In this document: positions 54,467-64,000 of the stretch, in pieces | Position numbering within the stretch: the stretch's first letter is position 1 | Layout of the letters: every line of letters starts with the position of its first letter | Assembly (NCBI RefSeq): GCF_027580225.2 | Contig: NC_073342.2 | Coordinates: 13,427,001 to 13,491,000 of the forward strand | Origin: Misgurnus anguillicaudatus | Taxonomy: Eukaryota; Chordata; Actinopteri; Cypriniformes; Cobitidae | DNA: 64,000 nucleotides | Direction: 5' to 3' | The notes under the pieces: model-generated | What the model saw: only the letters and a program-made list of their open reading frames with translations | Databases searched by the model: none | Told to the model about the DNA's origin: nothing | Position numbers and translations under genes: made by a program

Positions 54467-56518
54467 CAAGAACATGCAAAAACCCGGCATGAGGCGCTTT
54501 CAAGAGCATGCCAAACCAACAGATGCAAATATATCCCTAACCGTAATCCCATGTTGGCCAATCAGAAGCCATTTCAGAGTCTCGCCTCGGCACGAACAAC
54601 GACATCACAAGCCAATAAAGATGTCGTCTTTTGCCAGACATTTGCACGAACGGCCAAACCGCATAGAAAAGCTACGGTTGTAAATATCTGTGTATGTGTG
54701 GACAGGGCCTTAGATGTTTCCCAAAAGTAACCATTGTGTAAAAGTGATCAGCTATATTTTTTTGTGTATTGTTCAGAGACAAATAATTCTTGGAAAAATA
54801 GTGACCTCTGCGCTAAATAAATGTGAAAAGCTATTTTCACAAAAAAGCAATCATTATAAGCTAAAACTACATTATGACTTCTGGCACTGCAATTTGTATT
54901 TGGCCAGTTAAAATGGTTTCATTGTTTTTTTTTGTAAGAAATGACCCTGAAGGCCATCTTTTTTAAAGGACTGTTAGCTGCAGCTTTCATTTTAGCCATC
55001 AGTAGACTGCACAACATGAAAGCGTGGGCTATGCATCATGGGATGCAACACAGATTCACAAGTTGCCGAACAGATGGAGCACACCACAGCTCCACTGAGA
55101 CCTACAGATCTCTCCATTTGCCCCAATCACAGCTCAACAAAATTAGCTTCTGTGTTCAACCAGCCTGCGCATCAGTGCTTGAGGGTGTCATCATCTAAAA
55201 CAACATAAAATATGATTCCACAACAAATGCGACTCGTATATTACCATCGCAATAATGAAGAGGACACAAGCGATTATTGTCATTTAACTTACACTAAATG
55301 GATCAAAGAATTTTCCCTGTAGCGCAGGCGCTAGTTGCTTTAGATCCGTTGGTCTTTTATCTTTTCTAAGATGGTATGAAGTTAGACTGTAAGTTTTTTT
55401 TTGAGAAACCGAAATGATGCTACTGTAGCAGCTCTTTTAAGATTTTTTATAATTTTACAAATGACCCAGTAGAAATATTTGATTAGATTAAAATACTTTG
55501 TTTGGGAGAAACAGAAAGATTCTTTAACAATGACCAATATTTGAATTTTAAAGGAATATTAATACTGGTTATTGCATGAATGCTGTTTATTACACTAAAA
55601 GCTTGTAAAAACAGAGTGTAAAAAATTGTTGGTTACTTACCTGTGCTGCCTTAAAATTTTGAGTTAATTTAACTTAAAAAATGTCCGGTGTGAGACCCCC
55701 TTCACACTCAGCCAAATTTCTGTGGCATTTTGTAAAAACAGAAATTCCTAAATGCATAAAAAACTACAAAAAATACTATTTGAAATAATATATATTTTTT
55801 AATGCTCTTTCTAATGTTTATATAAACATAAATTCACAAAATGTATCACTAAAGTAGTGATGTGAGCAGTTGCCCATATCCAGTAAAATGAATGGGTCTC
55901 TATGGGAATCTGCTTGTCGAAATGATTTAATTCCTAAACTGTAATTCTTTTATTTTTTTTCTAAAAACAGATGACTGAATTCAACACCTAACACCTATAT
56001 CAATATCTAAAAACAACTTAAATAAAATTTAGATAATAATTTATGTGAATTTTCATAAAAATGTGATATTTTTCAGACAAGCTAATGGTGTAGTTGAGGA
56101 ATTTAGTGGTAAACAGGTACAAAAGTACTTCAAATCTCTCAAACACAGCTTTATTGTATAGATGAGAAGTAAACAAACAAACAAATAGATATATTATTTG
56201 CATTATTAAAAATGTATATTTTTCTTATAATTATGCTTTCAATTTTTGGGTCTGAAGTGTAAACAGAAAACGAGGAGCGTCTGATGGTAAATTTTGATGA
56301 AAGAATGGCGCTAACCCAACAAAGTGATTTTTGAAGTTATAGGGACTCGGGAGACTCGGGCGTCAATTTTTCAAAGTTTGCTGCTTGTCAAGCAAATCGT
56401 CTCAGTGTAGATGAAACTGTTATTCTTAGTTTTTTGAAAATCAGTGAAGTGTTCTGATTTCCTCTATAATTCATGCGACTTTTGCCGTACATTTTTTGGT
56501 TGGATTTATTTATTTTTT
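54467..56518. other. gene-free stretch with repeat fragments
   Basis: 54530-54710 ends TGTGTGGACAGGGCCTTAGA and contains GGCCAATCAGAAGCC, which looks like the end of an old DNA element. 55612-55690 is a fragment of the AAGTTGAA MITE family. 54941-55198 has an 85-aa frame starting with a hydrophobic run (FFKGLLAAAFILAI), but no homolog is recognised. The rest shows nothing I can name. Confidence 0.35.
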
Positions 56519-57110
56519 CTGACATGTAACATCTTTCTATGAAGTGTCAGGCCCGAGTGCCAGAAATGAAACAAGCCATTCCGTCTCATTTTTCCGGCCT
56601 CTGTCCTTCCCTTCGTTCCTTTCTGGAGTGTGTATTGATTGCGAGCTCCGTCGTGACCGCCTCTCGCTGGAGCTCTTGGACGGCCTGTGCAGTTGTAATT
56701 TCTCAGATGGTAGAATCTCATTTACTCCCGAGTGCGGCGTGTATTTCAGAATGTGTGAAAACAAGGCACTCGAATCGGCTGAAAGAGGGGGCTGTCGGAT
56801 GCCACTCAGGCCAGCTTCAGGACCTCATCATCTCTCAGTGGATTAACACCTTGTGCTTTGGATCTGTGGCCCTCTCATCTCATTCCAGGCCACGGAGAAA
56901 AGCAAGTTCATGTATCCTGCAATCGCGAGGGAGTCGGTTTCTACAGCAATCAAAAGAGCCATTTTGCAGTATGGATTTTTGGCAGGTGTTGCCATTACTG
57001 TTGCTCATACTGTACATGTGTTCAGGGATTTGAACAAACCTGTAACTACACAGTAGCCCCATACACACGGCAAAGTTTTGAAACTTTGTAATGTAATGAA
57101 TCCCCTAATT
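56519..57110. other. low-copy, conserved-noncoding-like stretch
   Basis: Balanced composition, no repeat and several overlapping frames, including the longest non-repeat frame of the region at 56539-57033 (164 aa). No domain is recognised, frames overlap on both strands, and the product is Cys/Ser-rich without pattern, so coding is not supported. It could be a conserved noncoding element or an unrecognised exon. Confidence 0.3.
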
Positions 57111-57119
57111 GATTTTTAA

Positions 57120-57617
57120 CAAACTAGGAAGGTGTAGGTAGTGATATTTTGATCTTAGTTTTAAAATGAAAACATTTGGATTTATTATGTTTATTATGGG
57201 CTTGGACTTGTTCACTTTTTGCATGCAAGATCTGGCAACATGTCTACATATTTACCATTGTGAACAGATCCGTTGTGTGTTGTTTTTCCTTGTGAGACTA
57301 TCTTGAAGTGTTGCCAAGTCCTCATATTTTGGGCTTTACCGTTTTTTGGGCTTGGCTCATGAAGTGATACATTTTTTGGAGTTAATAAACTAGCAAGGTG
57401 TGGGTAGAATTGTGTGTTGTATTTGCTTGTGAGGGTGTCTTGAAGTGTTTCCATGTCCTCATATTTTACATTTTTGGAGTTAATAAACTTGGGAGGTGTG
57501 GGTAGTATTATTTTGAGCTTAGTTTTAATATAAAACATTTGGATTAATTATGTTTACTATGGACTTGGACTTGCAACATATCTGGCAACATATCTACATA
57601 TCTACCATTGTCTACAG
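57120..57617. repeat. about 290-bp tandem repeat, left block
   Basis: Words GGAAGGTGTGGGTAGTGATA, TTTATTATGGGCTTGGACTT, GCATGCAAGATCTGGCAACA, CTTGAAGTGTTGCCAAGTCC and CTCATATTTTGGGCTTTACC recur here and again at 59330-59725. One unit is shortened so that CTTGAAGTGTT repeats after only 139 bp (57302, 57441). Confidence 0.85.
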
Positions 57618-58014
57618 CAGAGGTGGACACTACTTAAGTATTTTACTTTCTACATAAAGTAAATTTTCAAGTATTCGTATCTGATCAGTGGTTTTCTCTG
57701 GAAAACATAATTCCAAAGCATATTATTATCATAATTTTTACTCCACTTTATTTCATATTTTAAAGTTTTTGGTTTATATTTAATATTTAAAGGGACACCA
57801 TTAACTTTTGGCCACTAGGGGGTGCTAGACACGTATTTTCACTTCTAGCGCCCCTAGAGCCCACAAGCGCCGCAGCACTGTCGCAAAGGAAAGGAACTGG
57901 CCAACCTTAAAACTAAACTAAAAACTAAACATTTAAAATGCTAAATGATCAACATTTTGAGACAACAGGGAGAAACGCAGTCATGTTACAACTTTCTGAT
58001 GAGGAACTCGTCGT

Positions 58015-58275
58015 GGCAGAAGCCATTTCTCAGTCTGAAGGTTGCAGCCTCCGGATGTGGTATTTCTAATACGTCATCAAGACTGTCTTATTTCACAATA
58101 TTAACAATTACAAAGTTGACTATTATACTTAGTTAATCGTAAATTGTTGCAGTATGCTTATGACTTGCGAATGTAATGCTCAGTTTACCTTAATAACCCA
58201 GGCTTGATGACGTGTGCAGCCTGCATGTTTGACCTCCGGAGGCTGCAGCCTTCCAATTGAGAAACGACCAGACGT
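58015..58275. mobile_element. foldback block inside 57787-59070
   Basis: CCATTTCTCAGTCTGAAGGT with TGCAGCCTCCGGATG (58022-58057) pairs with CTCCGGAGGCTGCAGCC and TTCCAATTGAGAAACG (58230-58267). Likely another nested MITE, or the arms of a larger one. Confidence 0.5.
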
Positions 58276-58711
58276 ATTTCCTTGCCTTTTTCCAAACAAA
58301 TATTGTTGCATCCTCTCTCTCTCCCTCGCCACCAGGATTTTCCGCAATGGCGCTCGTTATTCCTCTTTTTTGTGTGAAAATCGCTCCAAATCCAAGTAAA
58401 CCGATGCGTTTAGGTCTGCCGCTTTGTAATACGTCACGCGAGTGACAGCGGAACGCAGCAAATGAGGAAGAGAGAAGAGAGAAACGCTCGGATCTGATTG
58501 GTGAATGAATAGGGTTTGGTTTTACACTGTGAGCAAGTTTGAGTGCTATAGCATCCTGGATTGTAATGTAAATATCATAGACACAGTAAAAAGAAAGGTA
58601 AATACGTGAACACAGCATCTGAATACAGGGAACTATATGCAATATAATCGCCGTAATTTATAAAGAACATCGCATTTATGTATGAATCAACAGTTTATAT
58701 AAAAAATTGCC

Positions 58712-58788
58712 TTAAAGGGGAATCGAACCCGGGTCGCCCGTGTCATAGGTCCTTGACACTAAAGACTGTGCCACAGAGTCACATAATA
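58712..58788 (-). other. tRNA-like pseudo-sequence
   Basis: On the minus strand CTCTGTGGCACAGTCTTTAG resembles an A-box region and CCCGGGTTCGATTCCCCTTT is a good B box. The T stem and acceptor stem do not pair properly, so this is not a functional tRNA; it is probably a SINE head or tRNA pseudogene carried by the element. Confidence 0.4.
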
Positions 58789-59329
58789 GAAACTGTTCTC
58801 TACACTCCTTAAGTAGCCTCCAGCAAAATTCACATTAAAAACAAATTGTGTGGAGGAAGTGACGTATGCCGTAAAGCAGTCGAATTTTGTAGTTTTTTTT
58901 GTGCTCTGGTTACTACCACAAACCCTAAGTTTTAAAAGACGAGTAAAAGTGATACAGACCCCGTCAGGCTATGGTAGACATGTCATTCAACCTATTTAAA
59001 GTCGATGTACTATCACAAGGGTCTTGAAAATGTATTATGAAGGTTGAAAAATTACATGGTGTCACTTTAAGTACATTAAACATCTAGTACATTTTTACTT
59101 TTACTTTTGTACTTTTACTTAAGAAAAGTAAAAGTACACAATTTGTAATTAGGTATTAAATAAATTTTAATATGCAATATAAAAGGAATACACAGTATGA
59201 TTCTATGCTTTAGAATGTAGTGAACATTTTTTAGTAAAGTAAACTTGTTTTTTCCCCAAAACAAAAACTCTGATACAGCACAGATGCTTGGAAAATGTAA
59301 CTAAAATACTCAAGCAGTGTCCACCTCTG

Positions 59330-59725
59330 GTCAAATGAGTTGCATGTTGTATTTGCTTGTGAGGCTCTCTTGAAGTGTTGCCATGTCCTCATATTTTGGG
59401 ATTTTCCGTTTTTGGGCTTAGCTCATGAAGGGATACATTTTTTGAAGTTAATAAACTTGGATGGTGTGGGTAGTGATATTTTGAGCTTAGATTTAATATA
59501 AAAACATTTGGGTTTATTATGTTTTTTTTATGGGCTTGGACTTATTCTCTTTTTTGCATGCAAGATCTGGCAACATGTCATAATAAATCCAAATGTTTTT
59601 ATCCAAATTTACCATTGTCTACAGATGAGTTGTTTGTTGTGCTTGCTTGTGAGGCTGTCTTGAAGTGTTGCCATGTCCTCATATTTTGGGCTTTACCTTT
59701 TTCGGGCTTGGCTCATGAAAAGATT
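59330..59725. repeat. about 290-bp tandem repeat, right block
   Basis: Continues the repeat of 57120-57617: CTTGAAGTGTTGCCATGTCC occurs at about 59371 and 59660, 289 bp apart. The unit contains TTTGCATGCAAGATCTGGCA. Confidence 0.85.
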
Positions 59726-59920
59726 ACATTTTGTTGTTGATGTTGTTCAGTTTCATTCTGTACACACTTACATTTCTGTAAATGCAGTTGTCACTTCCTG
59801 CATTTTAAAGGAGTTCATTCGGTAGTAGAAATAATAAATTATTGAACTGTGTCCAACATACATTTTAGACTACTCATAAGTTTTGGATCACTTGTGCTTT
59901 ATTGTTTTATAAAATTGCAC

Positions 59921-60553
59921 ATTATAAAACGGCTCGTTCTGGTTCTTCATTCTGATTGGTTGAAACGCGTTCTAAGCCGTGATAAAATACCCCGGTAAAC
60001 CCACGGTTCAGACCGCATCACAAGTATCACTGCGCCACTGTTGCTGCGTATTGATTTATGAAAATAAACACCACAGTCTTTAAGTAAGCAATAAGGTACG
60101 AGAGGCTGTGCTGTATCGTGAATAAGTAACGGCTGAAGGGCGTTGTTAGGCACGACGCGAAGCGGAGTGCCTGCAACCCCTTCAGCCGTTACTTATTCAC
60201 GATACAGCACTTGCCTCGAGCACCTTATTGCTTTTATAAAACGGTTACCACACAATATTAAAGTAAAAAAAAATATTAGTGCAACTTTCATGAAGTTAAA
60301 TCAATAAAAGCATTCCTTCCGCTAGAAAAAATAGTCCCTGACTGCGAACAACAACATGAAAGCTCAAATAAAAACAACAAACTGTTCTCAGACTTTGTCT
60401 CATTATATGTTTATGTGTTGCTAAGGGTGTTGCTAAGGGCGCAGTGATATTAAATAGAACCGTTGGGTGAAGCGGTCATAGCAGTGTTTTATCGTGAATA
60501 AAGCACACCTATTGACCAATCAGAATCAAGGATTGGAACTAACCGTTTTATAA
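59921..60553. mobile_element. element with TTATAAAACGG-type inverted ends
   Basis: ATTATAAAACGGCTCG (left) and the complement of AACCGTTTTATAAT (right). Internally GCTTTTATAAAACGGTTACC at 60230-60249 repeats the terminus, so two units may be abutting. It includes the hairpin 60088-60231. A relative with CCGTTTTATAAACGC lies at 61080-61400. Confidence 0.6.
60088..60231. repeat. 144-bp near-perfect hairpin
   Basis: GCAATAAGGT and CTGTATCGTGAATAAGTAAC with GGCTGAAGGG on the left pair with CCCCTTCAGCC, GTTACTTATTCACGATACAG and ACCTTATTGC on the right. The tip (AGGCACGACGCGAAGCGGAG then TGCCT) can form its own small stem. Confidence 0.9.
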
Positions 60554-60589
60554 TCATTTTTTAATTTTTCTACCTTTGCACAATTATGG

Positions 60590-61032
60590 CGATATCCAGA
60601 TAAATGTCAATAAATAAAACATTTCATCAATAAAGAGAAAACGTTCTCTGAAGTTTTTTTTGTCTTATTGATATTTCCGCTATTATCCACTAGAGGGCAA
60701 TCTTACCCAACTTAAACACTGAGGCATTCACTCGACACAACAGCGTTGTGGTGGATTTAGCGTGTGTTTTGATCAGGCTCTGAATCTGATCTCTAAGTTC
60801 CTCACAAAAATGGAATTATCTCCGCATTTAGCTGAAAATTTGAGAGGTGATAACTGATAAGACAACAAATGAAGGTAGGATGAAACGTTTTTTGATGTTG
60901 TTGGAAAGCGGATGGACTGTTCTTTCATTTGATATTTTATGTTTATTTAAAGAAGATCATTTTTCTGTAAGGCATTCAACTAAAACTGGGTGGCAACTTA
61001 AAAAAAACGCTGACGGGGAAAAAGTTAAGCAT
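60590..61032. mobile_element. eroded member of the 42842-43391 family
   Basis: GAATCTGATCTCTAAGTTCC, GAAACGTTTTTTGATG, TTTCATTTGATATTTTATG and CGCTGACGGGGAAAAAGTTAA parallel the right two thirds of 42842-43391. The left end is lost. Confidence 0.5.
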
Positions 61033-61079
61033 GCTTACAAACATATTTGATCATCACTTCAACAGTTGCACGATATAAA

Positions 61080-61400
61080 TGTTAATGTATAAATTAGATG
61101 AATGTTGATATATAAAAATAAACACCACAGTCTTTAATCATATTTTCATTGTGCCTTTGCTGCGTCTCTGTTGTTTGTGAACTGCGCTCTGTTGCAGCCA
61201 CACTTGATTCTGAGGAACTACTTTGTTCGGCGGAAGAGTAATATTTATACTAATATAATTACAACTTATTTGTGTTTTATTTTATCAAATCCCGCAAACG
61301 TTATTGCATATGAAGTAACCGTTTTATAAACGCAGTGAACCCCTCGAGGCGTTGGGTTGCCGATGCATTTTATAACAGCTAAGGGGGTTTAGGCTAACAA
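61080..61400. mobile_element. relative of the 59921-60553 element
   Basis: Shares AAATAAACACCACAGTCTTTAA and AACCGTTTTATAAACG and then CCCTCGAGGCGTTGGG with the element upstream. The ends are not sharp. Confidence 0.45.
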
Positions 61401-62624
61401 CGCCCCTTGGCTGTTGTGGAGTGCACTGGTAGCCCACTGCTTCTTGGGGTTTATTGCTTTATTTTATAATTATAGTAAACCTATTAAAGCTATTGAATAA
61501 CACAAATGTAAATATGGGAATTTTGTTGTGACTAAAAAATAAAAATAATAATAAAAACTGTTATATTTTAGCATTTTTTTTAACATGGCCATCCTTTTTG
61601 ATCCTTTTTAAACAATACTAAATGAATACTTGTTGGTATATTTACTTTACTACATTATAATGTGTATTTATTTTAATTAAAAAAGTCTATTTGTCCATAG
61701 TGTCTTATCATCTTATTTGCATATGCACCTCTTAAAATGTTTGCTGCGTTTGCCATTTCTTTTCATTCTGTTTTACTTTTGGCTTTTTTCAAAGCTGACT
61801 CTGAGAAACGCAAAAGACTTCCAATGTACCTGTGCAAATAGCAATAAACTCTATGTCTTCAACCATGTTCCCAAAGAGCACCTGTCCTGCAGATTTCAGT
61901 TCCAAACGTGCTAATTTGAGGCCGGTGGGAAAATTTCAAAGACCAAGTTTTTGAAAAGATACATACATAGATACAGGTAATTGAAAGTGCTTGAATTTAT
62001 TTTATGCAAGAAGTTTTCTGGAAAAAATCCATATTATATGACTGTAACTGGAATACATTTTGGTAACCAGCTAAAATAACACAAAATGTGCCTCTGTCCC
62101 AAAAATGTATGGACCTGACTGTGTAACTGTTGTTCCTTGAGAACGGAAAGAGAAGCTGTGTCTCCCTTGCTATACTTCCTGCGTCCCTGTAATGCTGTCT
62201 TTGGCAATATTTCAGATAGCGATATACTTCCTGGCTCCCGCATCACCCTGTCTTTGTCATTAAGCCCCTCAAAAGGGAACTGTAACAATGTATCTTAAAA
62301 GGCAACACGTATGCAACCTTGCTCTCACTTGAAATGTGTCCCCCATTTAGGCCTTGAATTTGAGGGTATTGGACCTGGAAAGCCCTTGAAAGGTCCTTGA
62401 ATTTGAAGTTAACTAACGTGTGGGAACTGTTAATAGAAGCAACAGCTTTTTTGCTTGGTGAAAGCGAGTACACTGAACCTATGCTATATCATATCTAGAG
62501 ACCCGAATATCTTATCAAACAGACTACAGAAAGACTTTTGCCGTGGACCAGTAAGCATCTGCCTAGCAACCATCTTGGTAACCGCATACAATACCCTGAC
62601 ATCAAAGTCAGCATGAGCACTACA
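61401..62624. other. low-copy stretch, no gene seen
   Basis: No gene supported. Frames at 61717-61914 (plus) and 62034-62288 (minus) lack recognisable domains. Confidence 0.4.
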
Positions 62625-63350
62625 GCTGCATCCGAAACCGCCTACTTCCATACTATATAGTAGGCGAAAAGCAGTAGGCGAGGCGAGTAGTATGTCTGAA
62701 TTCATAGTTTTCCAAATCAGTAGGTGGAATTCCCAGATGACCTACTACTTCCGGCAAGATCCTGAAGTGTTCATTCGATGGACGATTTACATTCCTGTGA
62801 ACCCCCGGGAGAGAAGTTATCCAACGAAGAAAAAGATGAGGCGTTGTTTTATTAAAAAAAAAGTCCAAAAGCGGCAAAGCGGCTCTATTTAAATGCAAAT
62901 ACACATATTAAACAGTTGTCCCTTGTAGTGAAATTGTGCTCGTTTAATGTCATTCCAGTTAACTCATTCCCTGCCAGCCCTTTTTTGAAAAGTTGCCCGC
63001 CAGCATTTTTTGTGATTTTTACAAAAGTTTCACAAAATGCCTTCCAGAAAAATAGTCTAGTGTATAATCGCGGTATTGGAAATTAACATAAAGATTCTCC
63101 TGAAACACTTTTTTAATGCAAATGTTTTCTCTTAATTGGCGAGATAACTTGTCAGTTGCGGGGAAAGAGTGAATGACTAACTTCTTTGTATTATGACATG
63201 TCACGTGATGTATCAACATATGGCAGATGAAGTACGTCCAAATTCATTCATACTATCCATATTCATACTATATAGTACCAACTGTTTTAACAGTCGATGA
63301 GTTCATCTACTTCAGTACCTATTGTCACAGTATGCGATTTCAGACGCAAC
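62625..63350. mobile_element. element with GTTGCGTCTGAAATCGC-type ends, interrupted
   Basis: Left GCTGCATCCGAAACCGCCTA and the complement of the right end (GTTGCGTCTGAAATCGCATA) are inverted relatives. Both arms carry CATACTATATAGTA. The interior is interrupted at 62959-63175. Confidence 0.65.
62959..63175. mobile_element. nested member of the 42842-43391 family
   Basis: TTAACTCATTCCCTGCCAGC (left), TTTGTGATTTTTACAAAAG, ATGCCTTCCAGAAAAAT, and on the right TTGGCGAGATAACTTGTCAG followed by GGGGAAAGAGTGAATG. Short internal version. Confidence 0.65.
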
Positions 63351-64000
63351 CAAAATCTCAACGTGTCCAAGTGCACAGACTACCACGCCACTGCTTCAAC
63401 TTTTTTGTTAGTTTTAAAGGTAAAAGTGCATCACAAAAGATGCTGAGCAATCTGTTTGTTCATTAATAGCGGATGAGATGCAGTGTTTCCATGTTTCCAG
63501 GCTCAATATATCACGGGGGCCACCAACATTCATCACAGTTCACGTCTCCTCTCCAGACATTTGCAAAAATCTGTGTTTATTCATTATGTCTAGCTTTTCA
63601 ATTCGCTGTCAGTGAATATGGATTAGATGCGGTCTCCCTTTCTCAGCATCTCGAGAGCGAGTGGGTTCAGAGACCGGGAGTGAAACTCAGTGTGAAATGC
63701 GAGGGCTGTCTGCGCGTGTGAGGAAGCTGACAGGATTTTAGGAGCGTGGAAATGGATGTGCCGGCCGCCATACTGAAGGAAAGATTGGTGTCTGTCGCAA
63801 CTGGCCCAATTTCAAAATTGCCACGTCTATACTCTCCATCTTTATTTACACAAATCTGTTTTGTCACTCTCTCTCTCTTTCTCTCCACCGGACGGATTTG
63901 TTAAAACATTCAAAACAATCAAATCTGAAGCGGAGTTGATTGATGAATTGGCAGGCCGTCCATCGCCGGCATCTCAAGACAATGAAAGAGCTTGTTGGAG
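63351..64000. other. low-copy, conserved-noncoding-like stretch to window end
   Basis: No coding exon supported. A CT run lies at 63867-63885. 63890-64000 (CAATCAAATCTGAAGCGGAG, TTGATTGATGAATTGGCAGG, ATCTCAAGACAATGAAAGAG) is non-repetitive and looks like a conserved noncoding block that may continue past the window. Inference only. Confidence 0.3.

Larger units (their letters stand above)
57787..59070. mobile_element. TTAA-ended element nested in the hAT
   Basis: TTAAAGGGACACCATTAAC (left) and the complement of ATGGTGTCACTTTAA (right) form inverted ends. It contains the foldback block below and a tRNA-like segment. The outer hAT sequence resumes on both sides with CTTTTACTTAAG-type arms. No coding capacity. 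Confidence 0.7.
57618..59329. mobile_element. hAT-type element (CAGAGGTGGACAC ends) with nested insertion
   Basis: The left end CAGAGGTGGACACTACTTAA and the complement of the right end (CAGAGGTGGACACTGCTTGA) differ at two positions. It sits inside the tandem repeat: other units read ATTGTCTACAGATGAGTTG where this one is split. The 8-mers GTCTACAG and GTCAAATG match at five positions, consistent with an eroded TSD. Its interior is interrupted at 57787-59070. Confidence 0.8.

Noticed and set aside
56539..57033. 164-aa open frame in a repeat-poor region, possibly a host gene exon
   Set aside because: No recognisable domain, overlapping frames of similar length on both strands, no clear splice sites around it. 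Kept only as low-copy sequence.
58712..58788. Functional tRNA gene on the minus strand
   Set aside because: The B box is good, but the T stem and acceptor stem do not pair; it lies inside a transposable element.

Overview
The window reads as nuclear genomic DNA of a teleost fish, most likely a cyprinid. The evidence is its repeat content: tRNA-derived SINEs, hAT, PIF/Harbinger and TTAA-flanked non-autonomous elements of the kinds abundant in cyprinids, a Tc1-like relic, a P/THAP-type relic, and a DIRS-type tyrosine-recombinase retrotransposon. It also has long CA, GA and CT microsatellites and an AT-rich background. I found no intact host gene, no convincing spliced coding exon of a host gene, and no functional RNA gene. 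The region looks like an intergenic stretch or large intron made of low-copy sequence broken up by transposable elements. Element family names come from recognising termini and motifs, not from a database search. Names at superfamily level are firm only where a target-site duplication (TSD) or protein motifs are cited.

Layout. 0-1.8 kb: composite element bounded by GGGGTAAAGTGA-type termini, carrying a SINE and overlapping foldback elements. 1.8-8.6 kb: SINEs, a TTAA-bounded miniature element (MITE), CA microsatellites and a DANA-like SINE. 8.8-14.8 kb: a diverged 650-700 bp direct duplication, nested TTAA/Harbinger elements and a hAT-like element. 14.8-20.3 kb: mostly low-copy DNA with some conserved-noncoding-like segments. 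20.35-22.7 kb: a five-unit tandem array with a built-in hairpin, one unit split by a Harbinger MITE. 24.3-25.2 kb: about 53-bp tandem array inside a hAT-like end, then a near-perfect foldback element. 28-32.2 kb: THAP-exon relic, a hAT element with a perfect TSD, and a duplicated copy of its empty site inside a 1.3 kb foldback element.

33.1-34.0 kb: deleted Tc1-like transposase on the minus strand. 34.5-37 kb: low-copy, conserved-noncoding-like. 37-44.4 kb: dense MITE cluster and a hAT with perfect TSD. 44.37-49.81 kb: decayed DIRS retrotransposon (reverse transcriptase, RNase H, tyrosine recombinase) with near-identical inverted ends and a 353-bp unit with 60-bp perfect inverted termini attached at its right edge. 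51.9-54.06 kb: 17-unit satellite of about 125 bp with higher-order structure, grown inside a dispersed repeat. 54.26-54.45 kb: SINE with perfect TSD. 57.1-59.7 kb: about 290-bp tandem repeat split by nested elements. 59.9-63.35 kb: further foldback and nested elements. 63.35-64 kb: low-copy DNA.

There is no operon or pathway here. The only proteins detectable are broken transposon enzymes. What is most informative is insertion chronology: several insertions have their TSD, their empty site, or both preserved within this same window.
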